Below, in pieces: positions 1 to 10,749 of a DNA stretch of 64,000 bases. Source of the stretch: Betaproteobacteria bacterium (GTDB lineage: Bacteria > Pseudomonadota > Gammaproteobacteria > Burkholderiales > SG8-39). The stretch is taken from NCBI GenBank assembly GCA_005881575.1, contig VBCA01000004.1:1-64000 (forward strand), in the 5' to 3' direction. The stretch's first letter is position 1, and the number at the start of each line of letters is the position of its first letter. The translations under genes were made by a program, and so were the position numbers. The notes beneath the pieces were generated by a model. It was not told the origin of the DNA, did not search any database, and saw nothing but the letters and a program-made list of their open reading frames with translations.

Positions 1-555
1 GCCGTAGATCATCGACATTCCGTAGAGCAGCAGGCCCGAGGCGATCGCGCCCAGCACGAAGTACTTCATCGCCGCTTCGCTCGAGACCGCGGAATCGCGG
101 TTGAGGGCGACCAGGGAATACAGGCACAGCGACATGAGCTCCAAGCCCAGGTAGAGCGTGAGGAAGTGGTTGGCGGAGATCATCACCATCATCCCCAGCG
201 TGGCGAACAGCGCCAGCGCGAAGTATTCGCCGCGGTACAGGCCGCGCTCGGCCATGTAGACGCGCGAATACACCAGACACAGCGCCACCACGATGTACGT
301 GAACATCTTGAGCGTGCTGGCCATCATGTCGGAGACGAACATGCCGTTGAAGGTGGTGGCGAGCTGCCCGCCGGTCATCCCGGTGACGATCGTCGTGAGC
401 ACCGCGCAGCCGAGCAGCGCGGCGAGCGACAGCGCATAGGTGACCCAGCGCGTCGCGTCCTTCAGATAAAGGTCGATCACGAGGATCGCGCACGCGGCCG
501 CGAGCAGGAAGATCTCCGGATACGCGAGCAGCATGATGGGGAGGCGCGTCAGCAT
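1..555 (-). CDS. nuoN: NADH-quinone oxidoreductase subunit N (partial, C-terminus off the window)
   Basis: Membrane-arm antiporter-like subunit of respiratory complex I, which takes part in proton translocation. The first 185 codons are present and run without a stop to base 1. The visible part has the NuoN start (YPEIFLL near the N-terminus, then repeated hydrophobic helices) and reaches the conserved GMSMIYG stretch at the window edge. The ATG at 555 lies 13 bp after the nuoM stop with a GAAGGG ribosome site; an in-frame ATG at 534 is an alternative but has no visible site. It is the last gene of the nuo operon. The gene is cut by the window, not obviously broken. Confidence 0.95.
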   Translation of the reverse strand, partial: MLTRLPIMLLAYPEIFLLAAACAILVIDLYLKDATRWVTYALSLAALLGCAVLTTIVTGMTGGQLATTFNGMFVSDMMASTLKMFTYIVVALCLVYSRVYMAERGLYRGEYFALALFATLGMMVMISANHFLTLYLGLELMSLCLYSLVALNRDSAVSSEAAMKYFVLGAIASGLLLYGMSMIYG

Positions 556-568
556 TCTTCCATGCCCT

Positions 569-2044
569 TCACAGCTTGCTCACCGCAACGTGCTTGAGCA
601 GCTCGTTCACCGAGGCGTGCATGATCTCGGTGAACGGCGCGGGATACAGGCCCAGCCACAGCACGGCGATCGCGAGCAGGCCGAGGACCAGGAGCTCGCG
701 CGCATTGGCATCGGTGAGCTCCGCCACGTGCCGGTTGGCCACCTCGCCGAAGATCACGCGCTTGTACATCCACAGCGTGTAGGCGGCGCCGAAGACGAGC
801 GTCGTTCCGGCGAGGAACGCGATCCAGAAATTGAACTTCATCGCGCCCATGATCACCATGAACTCGCCGACGAAGCCGCTCGTCGCGGGCAGCCCGCAGT
901 TCGCCATCGCGAACAGCATCATCAGCGCGGCGAACCGCGGCATGGTGTTCACGACGCCGCCGTAGTCGGCGATATTGCGCGAATGCATCCGGTCGTAGAG
1001 CACGCCCACGCACAGGAACAGGGCCGCGGAGACGAATCCGTGCGAGATCATCTGCACGAGGCCCCCTTCCATGCCATAGGCGTTGAAGATGAAGAAGCCC
1101 AGGGTCACGAAGCCCATGTGCGAGATCGACGAGTACGCGATCAGCTTCTTCATGTCGGTCTGCACGAGGGCCACGAGGCCGATGTAGATGATGGCGATGA
1201 GCGACAGCGTGATCATGAAGCCCGCGAGGTAATGGCTCGCATCCGGCAGGATGGGGAGCGAAAAGCGCACGAAGCCGTATGCGCCGAGCTTCAGCAGGAT
1301 CGCCGCCAGCACCGCCGAACCCCCGGTCGGTGCCTCGACGTGGGCGTCCGGGAGCCAGGTGTGCACGGGCCACATCGGCACCTTTACCGCGAACGCCATG
1401 AGAAACGCGATGAAGAGCAGGATCTGCGCGTTCAAGGGCAGCGGCAGCTTGTGGTAATCGAGGACCGAAAAGCTGCCCCCCGATTTCTGGTAGAGGTAGA
1501 GAAAGGCGATCAGCATCAGGAGCGACCCTAACAGGGTGTACAAGAAGAATTTCACCGCGGCGTAGACGCGGTTGGGCCCGCCCCAGACCCCGATGACCAG
1601 ATACATCGGGATCAGCGTCGCCTCGAAGAAAACGTAGAAGAGCACGGCGTCGAGGGCCGCGAAGGTGCCGTTCAGAAGGCCGGACATGACCAGGAACGCA
1701 GCCATATACTGGGCCACTTTTTTTTGTATCACCTCCCAGCCGGCAAGCACGACCAGCACGGTGACGAAGCTGTTCAGCAGGATGAACAGGACCGAAATGC
1801 CGTCGACGCCGAGATGGTAGTTGACGTTGAAGCGCGGGATCCAGGGCGCGAGCTCCACGAACTGCATGGCGCTCGTTCCCGTCTGGAAGCCGGAGACGAG
1901 CGGAATCGTCACGAGAAAGCCGACGATCGCTCCGAGAAGCGAGATCGCCCTTGCCTCGCGCAGGTTCCTGTCGCCGACGGCGAGCACGACGAGGCCCGCA
2001 ACGATCGGGACCCAGACGGCGAGGCTGAGCCAGTGAGAAGGCAT
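569..2044 (-). CDS. nuoM: NADH-quinone oxidoreductase subunit M
   Basis: Complex I membrane-arm subunit (491 aa), one of the three antiporter-like proton channels. The protein is almost wholly hydrophobic with about 14 predicted helices. It carries the family hallmark [19 protein letters not shown] and the [17 protein letters not shown] segment, and the helix with SSISHMGFV that contributes to the proton path. Length matches the family. It starts 6 bp downstream of the nuoL stop and is followed after 13 bp by nuoN, so it is translated from the same operon message. Confidence 0.98.
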   Translation of the reverse strand: MPSHWLSLAVWVPIVAGLVVLAVGDRNLREARAISLLGAIVGFLVTIPLVSGFQTGTSAMQFVELAPWIPRFNVNYHLGVDGISVLFILLNSFVTVLVVLAGWEVIQKKVAQYMAAFLVMSGLLNGTFAALDAVLFYVFFEATLIPMYLVIGVWGGPNRVYAAVKFFLYTLLGSLLMLIAFLYLYQKSGGSFSVLDYHKLPLPLNAQILLFIAFLMAFAVKVPMWPVHTWLPDAHVEAPTGGSAVLAAILLKLGAYGFVRFSLPILPDASHYLAGFMITLSLIAIIYIGLVALVQTDMKKLIAYSSISHMGFVTLGFFIFNAYGMEGGLVQMISHGFVSAALFLCVGVLYDRMHSRNIADYGGVVNTMPRFAALMMLFAMANCGLPATSGFVGEFMVIMGAMKFNFWIAFLAGTTLVFGAAYTLWMYKRVIFGEVANRHVAELTDANARELLVLGLLAIAVLWLGLYPAPFTEIMHASVNELLKHVAVSKL

Positions 2045-2050
2045 TTGTTC

Positions 2051-4015
2051 CTACGGGACGAGCGTCCCTCTGAAAAAGATGAAGTAGGTGAGCAGCATGG
2101 AAACGCCGATGATCATGGAGAACGCGTAGTGGTAGATGAATCCGGACTGGACCAGGCGCACCATCCCGGCGAACCACCCGATGAGCTTCGCCGAGCCGTT
2201 CACCATCAGCCCGTCGATCACGGTCACGTCGCCGAAGCGCCACAGGCCGTTGCCGAACCTGCGCACGCCCCCGGCGAAGAACCAGTCGTAGAAGCGGTCG
2301 AAGCCGTACTTGTCCTCGAGGATCCTGACCAGGACGCCCGCCTTGCTGCGCACCACGTCCGCCATCTCCGGCCGCACGAGGTACAGGTACCCGGCGAGCG
2401 CCGCTCCCGCGAGCGCAAGCCAGAACGGGGCCGTGCCGACCGCGTGCAGCGTCATGGGAACGATGCCGTGGAACTCCGCCGCCATCTCCTTCACGACCGG
2501 ATGGGAGTCCGCGATGAAGATCGAACCGCCGAAGTAGCCGCCGAACAAAACGTCCCCGATCACCCAGCCCGAGACGACCGACGGTACCGCGAGGAGGATC
2601 AGAGGCACGGTGACCACCGCCGGAGACTCGTGCGGCGGGTGACCGTGCGCGTCGAACCTGGCCTTCCCGTGAAAGGCGTAGAACAACAGCCGGAACGAGT
2701 ACAAGCCGCCGACGAACACGCCGGCGAGAACCATCAACCAGGCGAAGCCAGCGCCGAAGGCATTCGACAGATGTGCCGCCTCGATGATCGAGTCCTTGGA
2801 AAAGAAGCCCGCGAACGGCGGTAAGCCCGCGTTGGCGAGTGCACCTATGAAGACGCAGACGTAGGTGACCGGCATGTGCTTCCACAACCCGCCCATCTTG
2901 CGCATGTCCTGCTCGTGGTGAAGGGCGATGATCACGGAGCCCGCGCCGAGGAACAGCAGCGCCTTGAAAAAAGCATGGGTCATCAAGTGGAAGATCGCGA
3001 CGGAATACGCGGAGGCGCCGAGCGCCACGGTCATGTAGCCCAGCTGCGACAGCGTCGAGTAGGCGACCACGCGCTTGATGTCGTACTGGACCATCGCGAT
3101 CAGCGCCATGAAGAAGGCGGTGATGCCGCCTACGATCAACACCATCGAGCGCGCGGGGTCGGAGAGCTCGAAAAGCGGCGACATCCGCGCCACCATGAAG
3201 ATGCCCGCCGTCACCATGGTGGCGGCGTGGATCAGGGCGGAAATCGGCGTGGGCCCTTCCATCGAGTCGGGCAGCCACACGTGCAGTGGAAATTGCGCCG
3301 ACTTGCCCATCGCGCCGACGAACAGCCCGATGCAGATCGCCGAGACGAGCAGCCACGGCGCCCCGGGAATGACCTCGATCGTGGCTCCCGCCATGGCCGG
3401 GGCCCGGGAGAAAACCGCCGCGTAGTCGAGCGTGCCGAAGGTCGCGAGCACGAGGGCCACCGCGAGGAGGAACCCGAAATCGCCGACCCGGTTGACGAGG
3501 AAAGCCTTCAAGTTCGCGTAGATCGCGCTCGGCCGCGTATACCAGAAGCCGATGAGAAGATACGAAACCAGGCCCACCGCCTCCCAGCCGAAGAAGAGCT
3601 GCAGGAAATTGTTCGCCATCACCAGCATCAGCATCGAGAAGGTGAAGAGCGCGATGTAGGCGAAGAATCGCTGGTAGCCCGGATCGTCGGCCATGTACCC
3701 GACGGTGTAGACGTGGACCATCAGGGACACGAACGTCACCACGACCATCATGAGCGCTGACAGGCGGTCGATCAGGAAGCCGATCTCGAACCGGGTCCCG
3801 CCCGACACGAGCCAGGTGTAGACCGGCCCGTTGAATGTCGCGCCGTCGAGAACGTCGAGGAAGACTGCGCACGAGGCGACGAAGGACACCGCCACTCCCG
3901 CGATCGTGACCCAATGCGCCCCCGAGCGCCCGATTCCCCGGCCTCCGAGGCCCGCGACGATGGCCCCGGCAAGCGGGGCGAGCGGCACGAGCAGGTAGAG
4001 CTGCAGCTCGATCAT
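2051..4015 (-). CDS. nuoL: NADH-quinone oxidoreductase subunit L
   Basis: The distal proton-pumping antiporter-like subunit of complex I (654 aa), which in the family ends in a long lateral helix along the membrane arm. The sequence shows GKSAQFPLHVWLPDSMEGPTP and the following SALIHAATMVTAGIFM, both diagnostic of NuoL/ND5, and STLSQLGYM. The C-terminal part is amphipathic and ends in a last hydrophobic helix. The ATG sits one base after the nuoK stop and nuoM follows after 6 bp. Confidence 0.98.
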   Translation of the reverse strand: MIELQLYLLVPLAPLAGAIVAGLGGRGIGRSGAHWVTIAGVAVSFVASCAVFLDVLDGATFNGPVYTWLVSGGTRFEIGFLIDRLSALMMVVVTFVSLMVHVYTVGYMADDPGYQRFFAYIALFTFSMLMLVMANNFLQLFFGWEAVGLVSYLLIGFWYTRPSAIYANLKAFLVNRVGDFGFLLAVALVLATFGTLDYAAVFSRAPAMAGATIEVIPGAPWLLVSAICIGLFVGAMGKSAQFPLHVWLPDSMEGPTPISALIHAATMVTAGIFMVARMSPLFELSDPARSMVLIVGGITAFFMALIAMVQYDIKRVVAYSTLSQLGYMTVALGASAYSVAIFHLMTHAFFKALLFLGAGSVIIALHHEQDMRKMGGLWKHMPVTYVCVFIGALANAGLPPFAGFFSKDSIIEAAHLSNAFGAGFAWLMVLAGVFVGGLYSFRLLFYAFHGKARFDAHGHPPHESPAVVTVPLILLAVPSVVSGWVIGDVLFGGYFGGSIFIADSHPVVKEMAAEFHGIVPMTLHAVGTAPFWLALAGAALAGYLYLVRPEMADVVRSKAGVLVRILEDKYGFDRFYDWFFAGGVRRFGNGLWRFGDVTVIDGLMVNGSAKLIGWFAGMVRLVQSGFIYHYAFSMIIGVSMLLTYFIFFRGTLVP

Positions 4016-4016
4016 G

Positions 4017-4322
4017 TCAGCCTTTCAGGTTGTCCAGATCGTCGACGTTGATCGTCTGAAGATTGCGGAACAGAACGACGAGGATCGCCAGGCCGATCGC
4101 GGATTCCGCCGCCGCCACCGTGAGGATGAAGAACACGAACACCTGTCCTGCAATGTCGCCGAGGTAATGCGAAAAGGCGATGAAGTTCATGTTGACGGCG
4201 AGCAGCATCAGCTCGATCGCCATCAAGAGGATGATGACGTTCTTGCGGTTGAGAAAGATCCCGACGACGCTGATCGCGAACAGCACCGCGCCGAGGATCA
4301 GGAAATGCGACAGTGACAGCAA
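4017..4322 (-). CDS. nuoK: NADH-quinone oxidoreductase subunit K
   Basis: Small three-helix membrane subunit of complex I (101 aa, exactly the usual length). I place the start at a TTG at 4322 rather than at any upstream ATG: a clear GGGAGG lies 6 nt before it, and the resulting N-terminus ([14 protein letters not shown]) is the standard betaproteobacterial NuoK start. Two buried glutamates of the proton path are present in IELMLLAVN and [10 protein letters not shown]. An open frame continues upstream in this phase through nuoJ antisense-frame sequence, so an automatic caller could over-extend this gene. Confidence 0.95.
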   Translation of the reverse strand: MLSLSHFLILGAVLFAISVVGIFLNRKNVIILLMAIELMLLAVNMNFIAFSHYLGDIAGQVFVFFILTVAAAESAIGLAILVVLFRNLQTINVDDLDNLKG

Positions 4323-4348
4323 ACAACGCCTCCCATTTTCAGCTGCAG

Positions 4349-4951
4349 CTAGTCGTTTTTCTCCGACGGCATCGAGACCAGCCGCACCCGGTCGCCGCGC
4401 TTCACCGCGGCCTGCCTGGCCGGGTCCTGGTACTTGGTGTCCTTGCGCTTTCTGAGCGTCAGCGCGATCGCGACGACGATCGCGACCAGCAGCAGCACCG
4501 CAGCGAGCTCGAGCGGATAGGCGTAGTCGGTATAGAGCACCCGTCCGAGTTCCTTGGTGTTGCTCGCGCCCGGCCCGGGATCCCTCGCGGGGGGAAGCGC
4601 TTCGATTCCAAAATAGCGGCCGCCCAGGACGAGCACCATCTCGACCACCATGAGGATCCCCACCGTGGCTCCCAGCGGAAGGTAGCTCCAGAATCCCTCG
4701 CGCAGGCGCTCGAGGTTGATGTCGAGCATCATCACCACGAAGAGGAACAGCACCATCACGGCGCCGACGTAGACGAGCACGAGCGCAATGGCGAGAAACT
4801 CCGCGCGCAGCAGCATCCACAGCGCCGCTGCGGTGAAGAAGGCGAGCACCAGGAACAGCGCCGAGTGCACCGGGTTGCGCACCATGATCACGCACAGGGC
4901 TGCAATCACCAGGATCGCGGCGAAAATCCAGAAAACCGCGAGCTCAAACAT
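4349..4951 (-). CDS. nuoJ: NADH-quinone oxidoreductase subunit J
   Basis: Membrane subunit J of complex I (200 aa) with five hydrophobic helices. The N-terminus and the [15 protein letters not shown] and [16 protein letters not shown] segments are typical; the latter holds the pi-bulge helix of the family. The C-terminal 30 residues are charged. It lies between nuoI (10 bp upstream) and nuoK (26 bp downstream) in the operon. Confidence 0.97.
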   Translation of the reverse strand: MFELAVFWIFAAILVIAALCVIMVRNPVHSALFLVLAFFTAAALWMLLRAEFLAIALVLVYVGAVMVLFLFVVMMLDINLERLREGFWSYLPLGATVGILMVVEMVLVLGGRYFGIEALPPARDPGPGASNTKELGRVLYTDYAYPLELAAVLLLVAIVVAIALTLRKRKDTKYQDPARQAAVKRGDRVRLVSMPSEKND

Positions 4952-4960
4952 GATCCGGAT

Positions 4961-5452
4961 TCATCGGTACGCCGCGTCTGCGGCGCGGTCCTTGGCGATC
5001 TGCTCCTCGTAGCGGTCGCCCACCGCGAGCAGCATTTCCTTGGTGTAGTACAGGTCGCCGCGTTTCTCCCCGTGGTACTCGAGGATGCGCGTCTCGACGA
5101 TCGAATCCACGGGGCAGGACTCCTCGCACAGTCCGCAGAAGATGCACTTGGTGAGATCGATGTCGTAGCGCGTGGTGCGGCGGGTGCCGTCCGAGCGCTG
5201 CTCGGACTCGATCGTGATCGCAAGCGCCGGGCAAACGGCCTCGCACAGCTTGCACGCGATGCAGCGCTCCTCGCCGTTCGGGTAGCGGCGCAGGGCGTGC
5301 AGCCCGCGGAAGCGCGGGCTCATCGGGGTTTTCTCCTCCGGGAACTGCACCGTGATCTTGCGCCTGAAGAGATGGCGTCCGGTGAGCGCCATCCCCTTTA
5401 CCAGCTCCACCAGCAGGAAAGTCTTGAAGAACTCGCGAATTTTATCGATCAC
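4961..5452 (-). CDS. nuoI: NADH-quinone oxidoreductase subunit I
   Basis: Peripheral-arm ferredoxin-like subunit of complex I (163 aa) that carries clusters N6a and N6b on the electron path to N2. Two complete 4Fe-4S motifs are visible: [12 protein letters not shown] near residue 69 and [12 protein letters not shown] near residue 108. The N-terminal helix [12 protein letters not shown] is typical. It follows nuoH after only 4 bp. Confidence 0.98.
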   Translation of the reverse strand: MIDKIREFFKTFLLVELVKGMALTGRHLFRRKITVQFPEEKTPMSPRFRGLHALRRYPNGEERCIACKLCEAVCPALAITIESEQRSDGTRRTTRYDIDLTKCIFCGLCEESCPVDSIVETRILEYHGEKRGDLYYTKEMLLAVGDRYEEQIAKDRAADAAYR

Positions 5453-5456
5453 GAAA

Positions 5457-6542
5457 TCACCAAATATTCCACGGCGTCTGCATCCACACCGCGATCACGA
5501 CCAGCCACACGATCGTGAGCGGTATGAACACCTTCCAGCCAAGCCGCATGATCTGGTCGTAGCGGTAGCGCGGAAACGTCGCCCTGAACCACAGGAGCAG
5601 CGACACCATGAAGAATATCTTGGCGAACAGCCAGGCGAACGGCGGGATCGCGCCGAGGAGCGGCGCGTCGACCGGCGCCGCCCAACCGCCGAGGAACATG
5701 ACCGTGGCGAGCGCCGACACGAGGATCATGTTGGCGTATTCGCCCAGGAAAAACAGCGCGAAAGGCATTCCGGAGTATTCGACGTGGAACCCGGCGACGA
5801 TTTCGGACTCGCCCTCCGCCACGTCGAACGGCGCGCGGTTGGTCTCGGCCACACCCGAGATGAAGTAAACCAGGAACATGGGCGCGAGCGGCAGCCAGTT
5901 CCAGGAGAGGAAATTGATTCCCATGTGGGCGAAGGTGCCGCGCATTTGAGCTGCGACGATGTCGGTGAGGTTGAGGCTCCTGGAAACCATCAGCACGCAC
6001 ACTAGCGCGAAGCCCATCGCGATCTCGTAGGCGACGATCTGGGCCGCCGAGCGCATGGCGCCGAGAAACGCGTACTTCGAGTTGGAGGCCCAGCCGGCGA
6101 TGATGATGCCGTAGACGCCCATCGAGGTGATCGCCATCACGTAGAGGAGCCCCGCGTTGATGTCCGCGAGCACCGCCTCAGGGCCGAAGGGGATCACCGC
6201 CCATGCGGCGAGCGCCGGCATGAGGGTCAGCATCGGGGCGAAGATGAACAGGAACTTGTTCGCCCCCGTCGGAACGATCAGCTCCTTGAACATGAGCTTG
6301 ATGGCGTCGGCGATCGGCTGCAACAGCCCGATCGGACCCACTCGGTTGGGACCGAGACGGATCTGCATCCAGCCGATGAGCTTTCTCTCCCACAAGGTGA
6401 GATACGCGACGCAGGCGAACAGGGGCAGCACGATGCAAAGGATCAGGATCGTGTTTTTCACGAGCGTCCAGGCGGGCGGTCCCCACTGCGGACCGAGCCA
6501 GGCGGTCCAGAGATTCGCCCAGACGTCGAACAGCGTCGTCAT
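5457..6542 (-). CDS. nuoH: NADH-quinone oxidoreductase subunit H
   Basis: Membrane subunit H (361 aa) that links the peripheral and membrane arms and forms much of the quinone cavity. The start is the ATG at 6542, which overlaps the nuoG stop in an ATGA; much longer open frames upstream are shadow sequence. Family signatures seen are [16 protein letters not shown] and the loop [20 protein letters not shown], whose acidic residues are conserved. Eight or so hydrophobic helices are present. Confidence 0.97.
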   Translation of the reverse strand: MTTLFDVWANLWTAWLGPQWGPPAWTLVKNTILILCIVLPLFACVAYLTLWERKLIGWMQIRLGPNRVGPIGLLQPIADAIKLMFKELIVPTGANKFLFIFAPMLTLMPALAAWAVIPFGPEAVLADINAGLLYVMAITSMGVYGIIIAGWASNSKYAFLGAMRSAAQIVAYEIAMGFALVCVLMVSRSLNLTDIVAAQMRGTFAHMGINFLSWNWLPLAPMFLVYFISGVAETNRAPFDVAEGESEIVAGFHVEYSGMPFALFFLGEYANMILVSALATVMFLGGWAAPVDAPLLGAIPPFAWLFAKIFFMVSLLLWFRATFPRYRYDQIMRLGWKVFIPLTIVWLVVIAVWMQTPWNIW

Positions 6543-8875
6543 GTACGCTCCACCGAAACCGGGCCGAACATCGGGCCGAGCGCCGCGGTGTGCCGGTGCG
6601 CTGCGGCGAGCCTCACGCAGCCGGCCGGCAGGCGCTCGTCGATGCCGAGCTCGACGATCGCTTCCCCCTCGCCCTGGCGCACGCGCACCCGCTCGCCCGC
6701 CTTGACGCCCAGCTTTTGCGCCAGAGTCGGCGCCACCCAGGCGCGCGGCGGCAGCGCGTCGCGCGTCCTCTGCAGCGATGCGGCGCGGCGCACGATCGGA
6801 TCGCCGAAGTAGATCGGGACGTCGGCGATTCGCTGCAGTTCCTCGCCGTAGGCGGGGGGCGAATCGAGTTCCAGGTTGATACCGTCGAGGCGGTTGGCCA
6901 GTCTGCCCGCGACATCTTCGGCCCTGCAAACCTCGTCGCGTACCGCTTCGGTCGATTCGTATTCGAAACCGGGAAGGCTCATCAGATTGCCGAGCACGCG
7001 GAGCACCTTCCACGCCGGCCGCGCCTCGCCCAAGGGCTTCACGGCTGCGTTGAAGCTCTGCATCCGCCCCTCGCAATTGACGTAGGTGCCCGATGTCTCG
7101 GCAAAGGGCACGATGGGGAGAAGCACGTTGGCGTAGTCCGCGGCAAAGCTGCGGTAGGCGGCCATCGCGACCACGAGGTCCGCAGCGCCCATCGCCTTGA
7201 TCGCCGTGCGCGGGTCATGGCAGTCGAAATCAGGCTCGGCGTTGAGGAGGAGGTAGGCTTTTCGCGGCTGCTCGAGCAGGGTCCTCGCGTTCAAGCCGCC
7301 CTCCGAGGGAACGCACCCGGCGAGATAGCCCCCGACGCTGTTGGCGGCCTCGCCCAAAAAGCCGAACCGGCCGCCGGTGAGGCCGGCGAGCTCCTGCGCG
7401 AGCCGCTGGAGCTGCGTCGCTTGAGGATGCTGCGCGGCGAGGTTGCCGAGCAGCACCGCGACGCTGTGGCCCGAAGCGAGGCTGGCGGCGATCGCCCTCG
7501 CCTCGCCGCCGACGCTGAAAGCCGCGAGCTCCGCGGGCGAGGGCGTCTGCCTCGCCTCGGCAACGGCTTTCACCACTTGGGCGAGCGTCCCCGCCAATTC
7601 GCTCGGGCGCACGATCGCCTTGTTGGCGACGGGCATCAGGAGATCGTCGTCGGCGCAATGCAGGACATTGATCTGGGATTTGCGTTTGGCGATCTGCCGC
7701 AGGCGGGAAGCGACCAGCGGATGGTCCTTGCGCAGGAACGAGCCGACCACGAGCACGCGGTCCAATGCGCCGAGCTCCGCGACCTTCATCCCGAGCCAGG
7801 GAGCTCCGGCGCGCTTGCCGTCCGCGGAAAAGTCCGATTGGCGCAGGCGGAAGTCGACATTGTCGCTCCCCATCGCTCGCATGAGCTTCGCGAGCAGCGC
7901 CATCTCCTCGAAAGTGGAATGGGGGCTGGCGAGCGCGCCGATCTCCCGCGGATCGTACTTGAAGCGGATTTCCGAGAGGTTTCGAGCGACGTGCTCGAGG
8001 GCCGCCTGCCAGTCGACCTCGCGCCAGCGCCCACCCTCCTTCAGCATCGGCCGCTGGAGCCGTTCCTCGGAGTTGAGGCCCTCGTACGAAAAACGGTCGC
8101 GATCGGAGATCCAGCACTCGTTCAACTCCTCGCTCTCGAGGGGCAGCACCCGCATCACGCGGTTCTGCTTGACCTGCACGATCAGGTTCGTGCCGAGGCT
8201 GTCGTGCGGACTGACGGACTTGCGCCCCGAGAGCTCCCAGTTGCGCGCCGTGTAGCGAAACGGCTTCGAGGTGAGCGCGCCCACCGGGCACAGATCGATC
8301 ATGTTGCCGGAGAGCTCCGAATCCACCGTTTTCCCGACGAAGGCGAGAATCTCGGCGTGCTCGCCCCTGCCGATCATGCCGAGCTCCATGACGCCGGCGA
8401 GCTCCTGTCCGAAGCGCACGCAGCGGGTGCAGTGGATGCAGCGCGTCATGTCGGTCGAGATGAGCGGGCCCAGATTCTTGTTCAGCACCACGCGTTTCTC
8501 CTCGGTGTAGCGCGAGGCGCTCTTGCCGTAGCCGACCGCGAGGTCCTGGAGCTGGCATTCCCCGCCTTGATCGCAGATCGGGCAGTCGAGCGGATGGTTG
8601 ATGAGCAGGAATTCCATCACGCCGTCCTGCGCCTGCCTCGCATAATCCGAGCGCGTGAACACTTTCATGCCGTCGGTGACCGGCGTGGCGCAGGCAGGCT
8701 GGGGTTTCGGAGCCTTCTCGATCTGCACCAGGCACATCCGGCAGTTGGCGGCGATCGAGAGCTTCTTGTGATAGCAGAAATGCGGGATGTAGATCCCCAG
8801 GCCGTTCGCCGCCTCCATCACGGTGGCGCCGTGGCGGACTTCGGTTTCCCTGCCGTCGACCGTGAGCTTGGGCAT
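6539..8875 (-). CDS. nuoG: NADH-quinone oxidoreductase subunit G
   Basis: Largest peripheral subunit (778 aa), a molybdopterin-oxidoreductase-like protein that carries electrons through several FeS clusters. The N-terminal 2Fe-2S domain shows [15 protein letters not shown]; then the HxxxCxxC site in [14 protein letters not shown] and the 4Fe-4S set CIHCTRC with a later DLCPVGALT. The remaining two thirds are the catalytically inactive molybdopterin-like domain. Its stop overlaps the nuoH start by 4 bp. Unlike the tight spacing elsewhere in the operon, a 64-bp gap carrying a strong hairpin repeat separates it from nuoF. Confidence 0.97.
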   Translation of the reverse strand: MPKLTVDGRETEVRHGATVMEAANGLGIYIPHFCYHKKLSIAANCRMCLVQIEKAPKPQPACATPVTDGMKVFTRSDYARQAQDGVMEFLLINHPLDCPICDQGGECQLQDLAVGYGKSASRYTEEKRVVLNKNLGPLISTDMTRCIHCTRCVRFGQELAGVMELGMIGRGEHAEILAFVGKTVDSELSGNMIDLCPVGALTSKPFRYTARNWELSGRKSVSPHDSLGTNLIVQVKQNRVMRVLPLESEELNECWISDRDRFSYEGLNSEERLQRPMLKEGGRWREVDWQAALEHVARNLSEIRFKYDPREIGALASPHSTFEEMALLAKLMRAMGSDNVDFRLRQSDFSADGKRAGAPWLGMKVAELGALDRVLVVGSFLRKDHPLVASRLRQIAKRKSQINVLHCADDDLLMPVANKAIVRPSELAGTLAQVVKAVAEARQTPSPAELAAFSVGGEARAIAASLASGHSVAVLLGNLAAQHPQATQLQRLAQELAGLTGGRFGFLGEAANSVGGYLAGCVPSEGGLNARTLLEQPRKAYLLLNAEPDFDCHDPRTAIKAMGAADLVVAMAAYRSFAADYANVLLPIVPFAETSGTYVNCEGRMQSFNAAVKPLGEARPAWKVLRVLGNLMSLPGFEYESTEAVRDEVCRAEDVAGRLANRLDGINLELDSPPAYGEELQRIADVPIYFGDPIVRRAASLQRTRDALPPRAWVAPTLAQKLGVKAGERVRVRQGEGEAIVELGIDERLPAGCVRLAAAHRHTAALGPMFGPVSVERT

Positions 8876-8890
8876 AGGCCTGTTTACGAC

Positions 8891-8924
8891 ACGAGGGGAT
8901 ACATCCCCTCGTGCTCCCCTATAT
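8891..8924. repeat. Hairpin-forming 34-bp repeat, copy 1 (nuoF-nuoG gap)
   Basis: A 10-bp perfect inverted repeat (ACGAGGGGAT / ATCCCCTCGT, 2-nt spacer) followed by GCTCCCCT. The same 34 bases recur at 20336-20369 with two mismatches and in the same orientation relative to the downstream minus-strand gene. Here it lies in the leader of nuoG, 16 bp before its start. It could be a REP-like dispersed element or an RNA processing/attenuation hairpin inside the operon message. Confidence 0.7.
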
Positions 8925-8939
8925 CAGCGAAGTTATTCA

Positions 8940-10265
8940 CTATGCCGCCTGCCGCACGGCAATGCTGGGCGCAGTGGAATATCCGGGAAGCGTCACCAGG
9001 CAGCGCTTGTGGTCGATGTGATGCTGGAATTCGCTGCGAAAGTGCCCGATGAAGCTCTTCACCGGCAGCGCCGCCGCATCGCCCAGCGCGCAGATGGTGC
9101 GCCCGGCGATGTTATCGGCGACGTTCGTGAGAAGGTCCAGGTCCTCGTTTTTTCCCTTGCCGTGCTCGATCCTGTTCACCATCCGGTACAGCCATCCCGT
9201 GCCTTCGCGGCAGGGCGTGCACTGGCCGCAGGATTCCTCGAAGTAGAAATACGACAGCCGTTCGAGGGCTTTGACCATGCAGGTGGTTTCATCCATGACG
9301 ATCACGGCGCCGGAGCCCAGCATCGAGCCGGCCTTGGCGATCGAGTCGTAGTCCATGTCGGTGCGCATCATGACCTCCGCGGGCAGGACCGGCATCGAGG
9401 ATCCTCCGGGGATCACGGCCTTGAGCTGGCGTCCGTCGCGCACGCCGCCCGCCATCTCGAGCAGCTTCGCAAACGGGGTGCCGAGCTTCACTTCGTAGTT
9501 ACCGGGCCGCGCGACATGGCCCGTCACCGAAAAGATCTTGGTGCCGCCGTTGTTCGGCCGGCCGAGCGCGAGGAACGCGTCCGCGCCGTGGCTGACGATC
9601 CAGGGCACGGCGGCGAAAGTCTCGGTGTTGTTGATCGTCGTCGGCTTGCCGTAGAGACCGAAGCTCGCGGGGAACGGCGGCTTGAATCGCGGCAGGCCCT
9701 TCTTGCCTTCGAGGGACTCGAGCAGCGCGGTCTCCTCGCCGCAGATGTAGGCGCCGTAGCCGTGGTGATTGTGGAGCTCGAACGAGAAATCGCTGCCGAG
9801 GATGTTCTTCCCGATGAATCCCGCGGCGCGCGCTTCGGCGAGGGCTTCCTCGCAGCGCTCGTAGATGTCCCAGATCTCCCCGTGGATGTAGTTGTAGCCC
9901 GCGCCGGCCCCCATCGCGTAGGCGGCGATCGCCATGCCCTCGATGACGGCGTGGGGGTTGTAGCGCAGGATGTCGCGGTCCTTGAAAGTCCCGGGCTCGC
10001 CCTCGTCCGAATTGCACACCAGGAATTTCGCGCCCGGAAACTGGCGCGGCATGAAGCTCCACTTGAGGCCCGTCGGAAAGCCCGCTCCGCCGCGCCCGCG
10101 CAGCGCCGATTTTTTCACTTCGGCGATGAGAGTCTCCGGCGGCGTCTTCTCGGCGAGGATTTTCTTCAACGCCGAATAGCCGCCGCGACCGACGTAATCG
10201 GGCAGCCTCCAGTTCTCCCCGTCGAGGCCGGCGAGAATGATCGCGTCAGGGCCGTAATCGAGCAT
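8940..10265 (-). CDS. nuoF: NADH-quinone oxidoreductase subunit F
   Basis: NADH-oxidising, FMN-binding subunit (441 aa) at the tip of complex I. The Rossmann-like NADH/FMN site is seen as [14 protein letters not shown] and the following [14 protein letters not shown], with [10 protein letters not shown] and [14 protein letters not shown]. The N3 4Fe-4S ligands appear in [12 protein letters not shown] with a later Cys in [10 protein letters not shown]. Length is standard. It starts 4 bp after nuoE. Confidence 0.98.
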   Translation of the reverse strand: MLDYGPDAIILAGLDGENWRLPDYVGRGGYSALKKILAEKTPPETLIAEVKKSALRGRGGAGFPTGLKWSFMPRQFPGAKFLVCNSDEGEPGTFKDRDILRYNPHAVIEGMAIAAYAMGAGAGYNYIHGEIWDIYERCEEALAEARAAGFIGKNILGSDFSFELHNHHGYGAYICGEETALLESLEGKKGLPRFKPPFPASFGLYGKPTTINNTETFAAVPWIVSHGADAFLALGRPNNGGTKIFSVTGHVARPGNYEVKLGTPFAKLLEMAGGVRDGRQLKAVIPGGSSMPVLPAEVMMRTDMDYDSIAKAGSMLGSGAVIVMDETTCMVKALERLSYFYFEESCGQCTPCREGTGWLYRMVNRIEHGKGKNEDLDLLTNVADNIAGRTICALGDAAALPVKSFIGHFRSEFQHHIDHKRCLVTLPGYSTAPSIAVRQAA

Positions 10266-10269
10266 CGCG

Positions 10270-10743
10270 CTACTTCGCCTCAGCCAGCCACCGGTCGATC
10301 TTCTCCGGCGTCATGAACGAGAGCATTTTCTTGTTGTTGAGCAGCATCACCGGCGCATCGCCGCAGGCGCCGAAGCACTCGCCCTCCTTCAGCGTGAAGC
10401 GCCCGTCGGCGGTCGTCTCGTTCCAGTCGATGCCGAGCTTCTTCTTGAGGTGCCGGGCGGCGTCTTCCGCGCCGGAGAGCGCGCACGGCAGGTTGGTGCA
10501 GATGCACAGCTTGTGCTTTCCGACCGGCTTGAGGTCGTACATCGCGTAGAAGCTCGCCACCTCGTAGACGGCGATCGGCGCCATGCCGAGGTAGCCGGCG
10601 ACGAAGTCCATGACTTGCGGCGAAAGATGGTCTTTTTCGTCCTGCGCGACGGTGAGCGCAGCCATCACCGCCGACTGCTTCTGCCCGGGCGGATATTTGG
10701 CGATCGCCTGGTCGATTTTCTTCAATGCCTCGGCGCTCAACAC
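10270..10743 (-). CDS. nuoE: NADH-quinone oxidoreductase subunit E
   Basis: 2Fe-2S (N1a) thioredoxin-fold subunit of the NADH module (157 aa). The four cysteine ligands are visible as CTNLPC and, about 40 residues later, CFGACGDAP. The start codon is GTG at 10743; no nearby ATG gives a family-like N-terminus, and the product begins with the usual helical region. It lies 6 bp downstream of nuoD. Confidence 0.96.
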   Translation of the reverse strand: MLSAEALKKIDQAIAKYPPGQKQSAVMAALTVAQDEKDHLSPQVMDFVAGYLGMAPIAVYEVASFYAMYDLKPVGKHKLCICTNLPCALSGAEDAARHLKKKLGIDWNETTADGRFTLKEGECFGACGDAPVMLLNNKKMLSFMTPEKIDRWLAEAK

Positions 10744-10749
10744 GTCAGC

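Noticed and set aside
549-3914. Very long minus-strand frame (over 1100 codons) across nuoM and nuoL
   Set aside because: It is another frame of the nuoL/nuoM region, rich in Arg/Ala/Gly/His as expected from GC-rich shadow sequence, and the real genes with clear motifs cover the same bases.
6590-9052. 820-codon plus-strand open frame
   Set aside because: Antisense to nuoG, compositionally odd (Arg/Ala/His/Glu rich) and without any domain; an effect of high GC.
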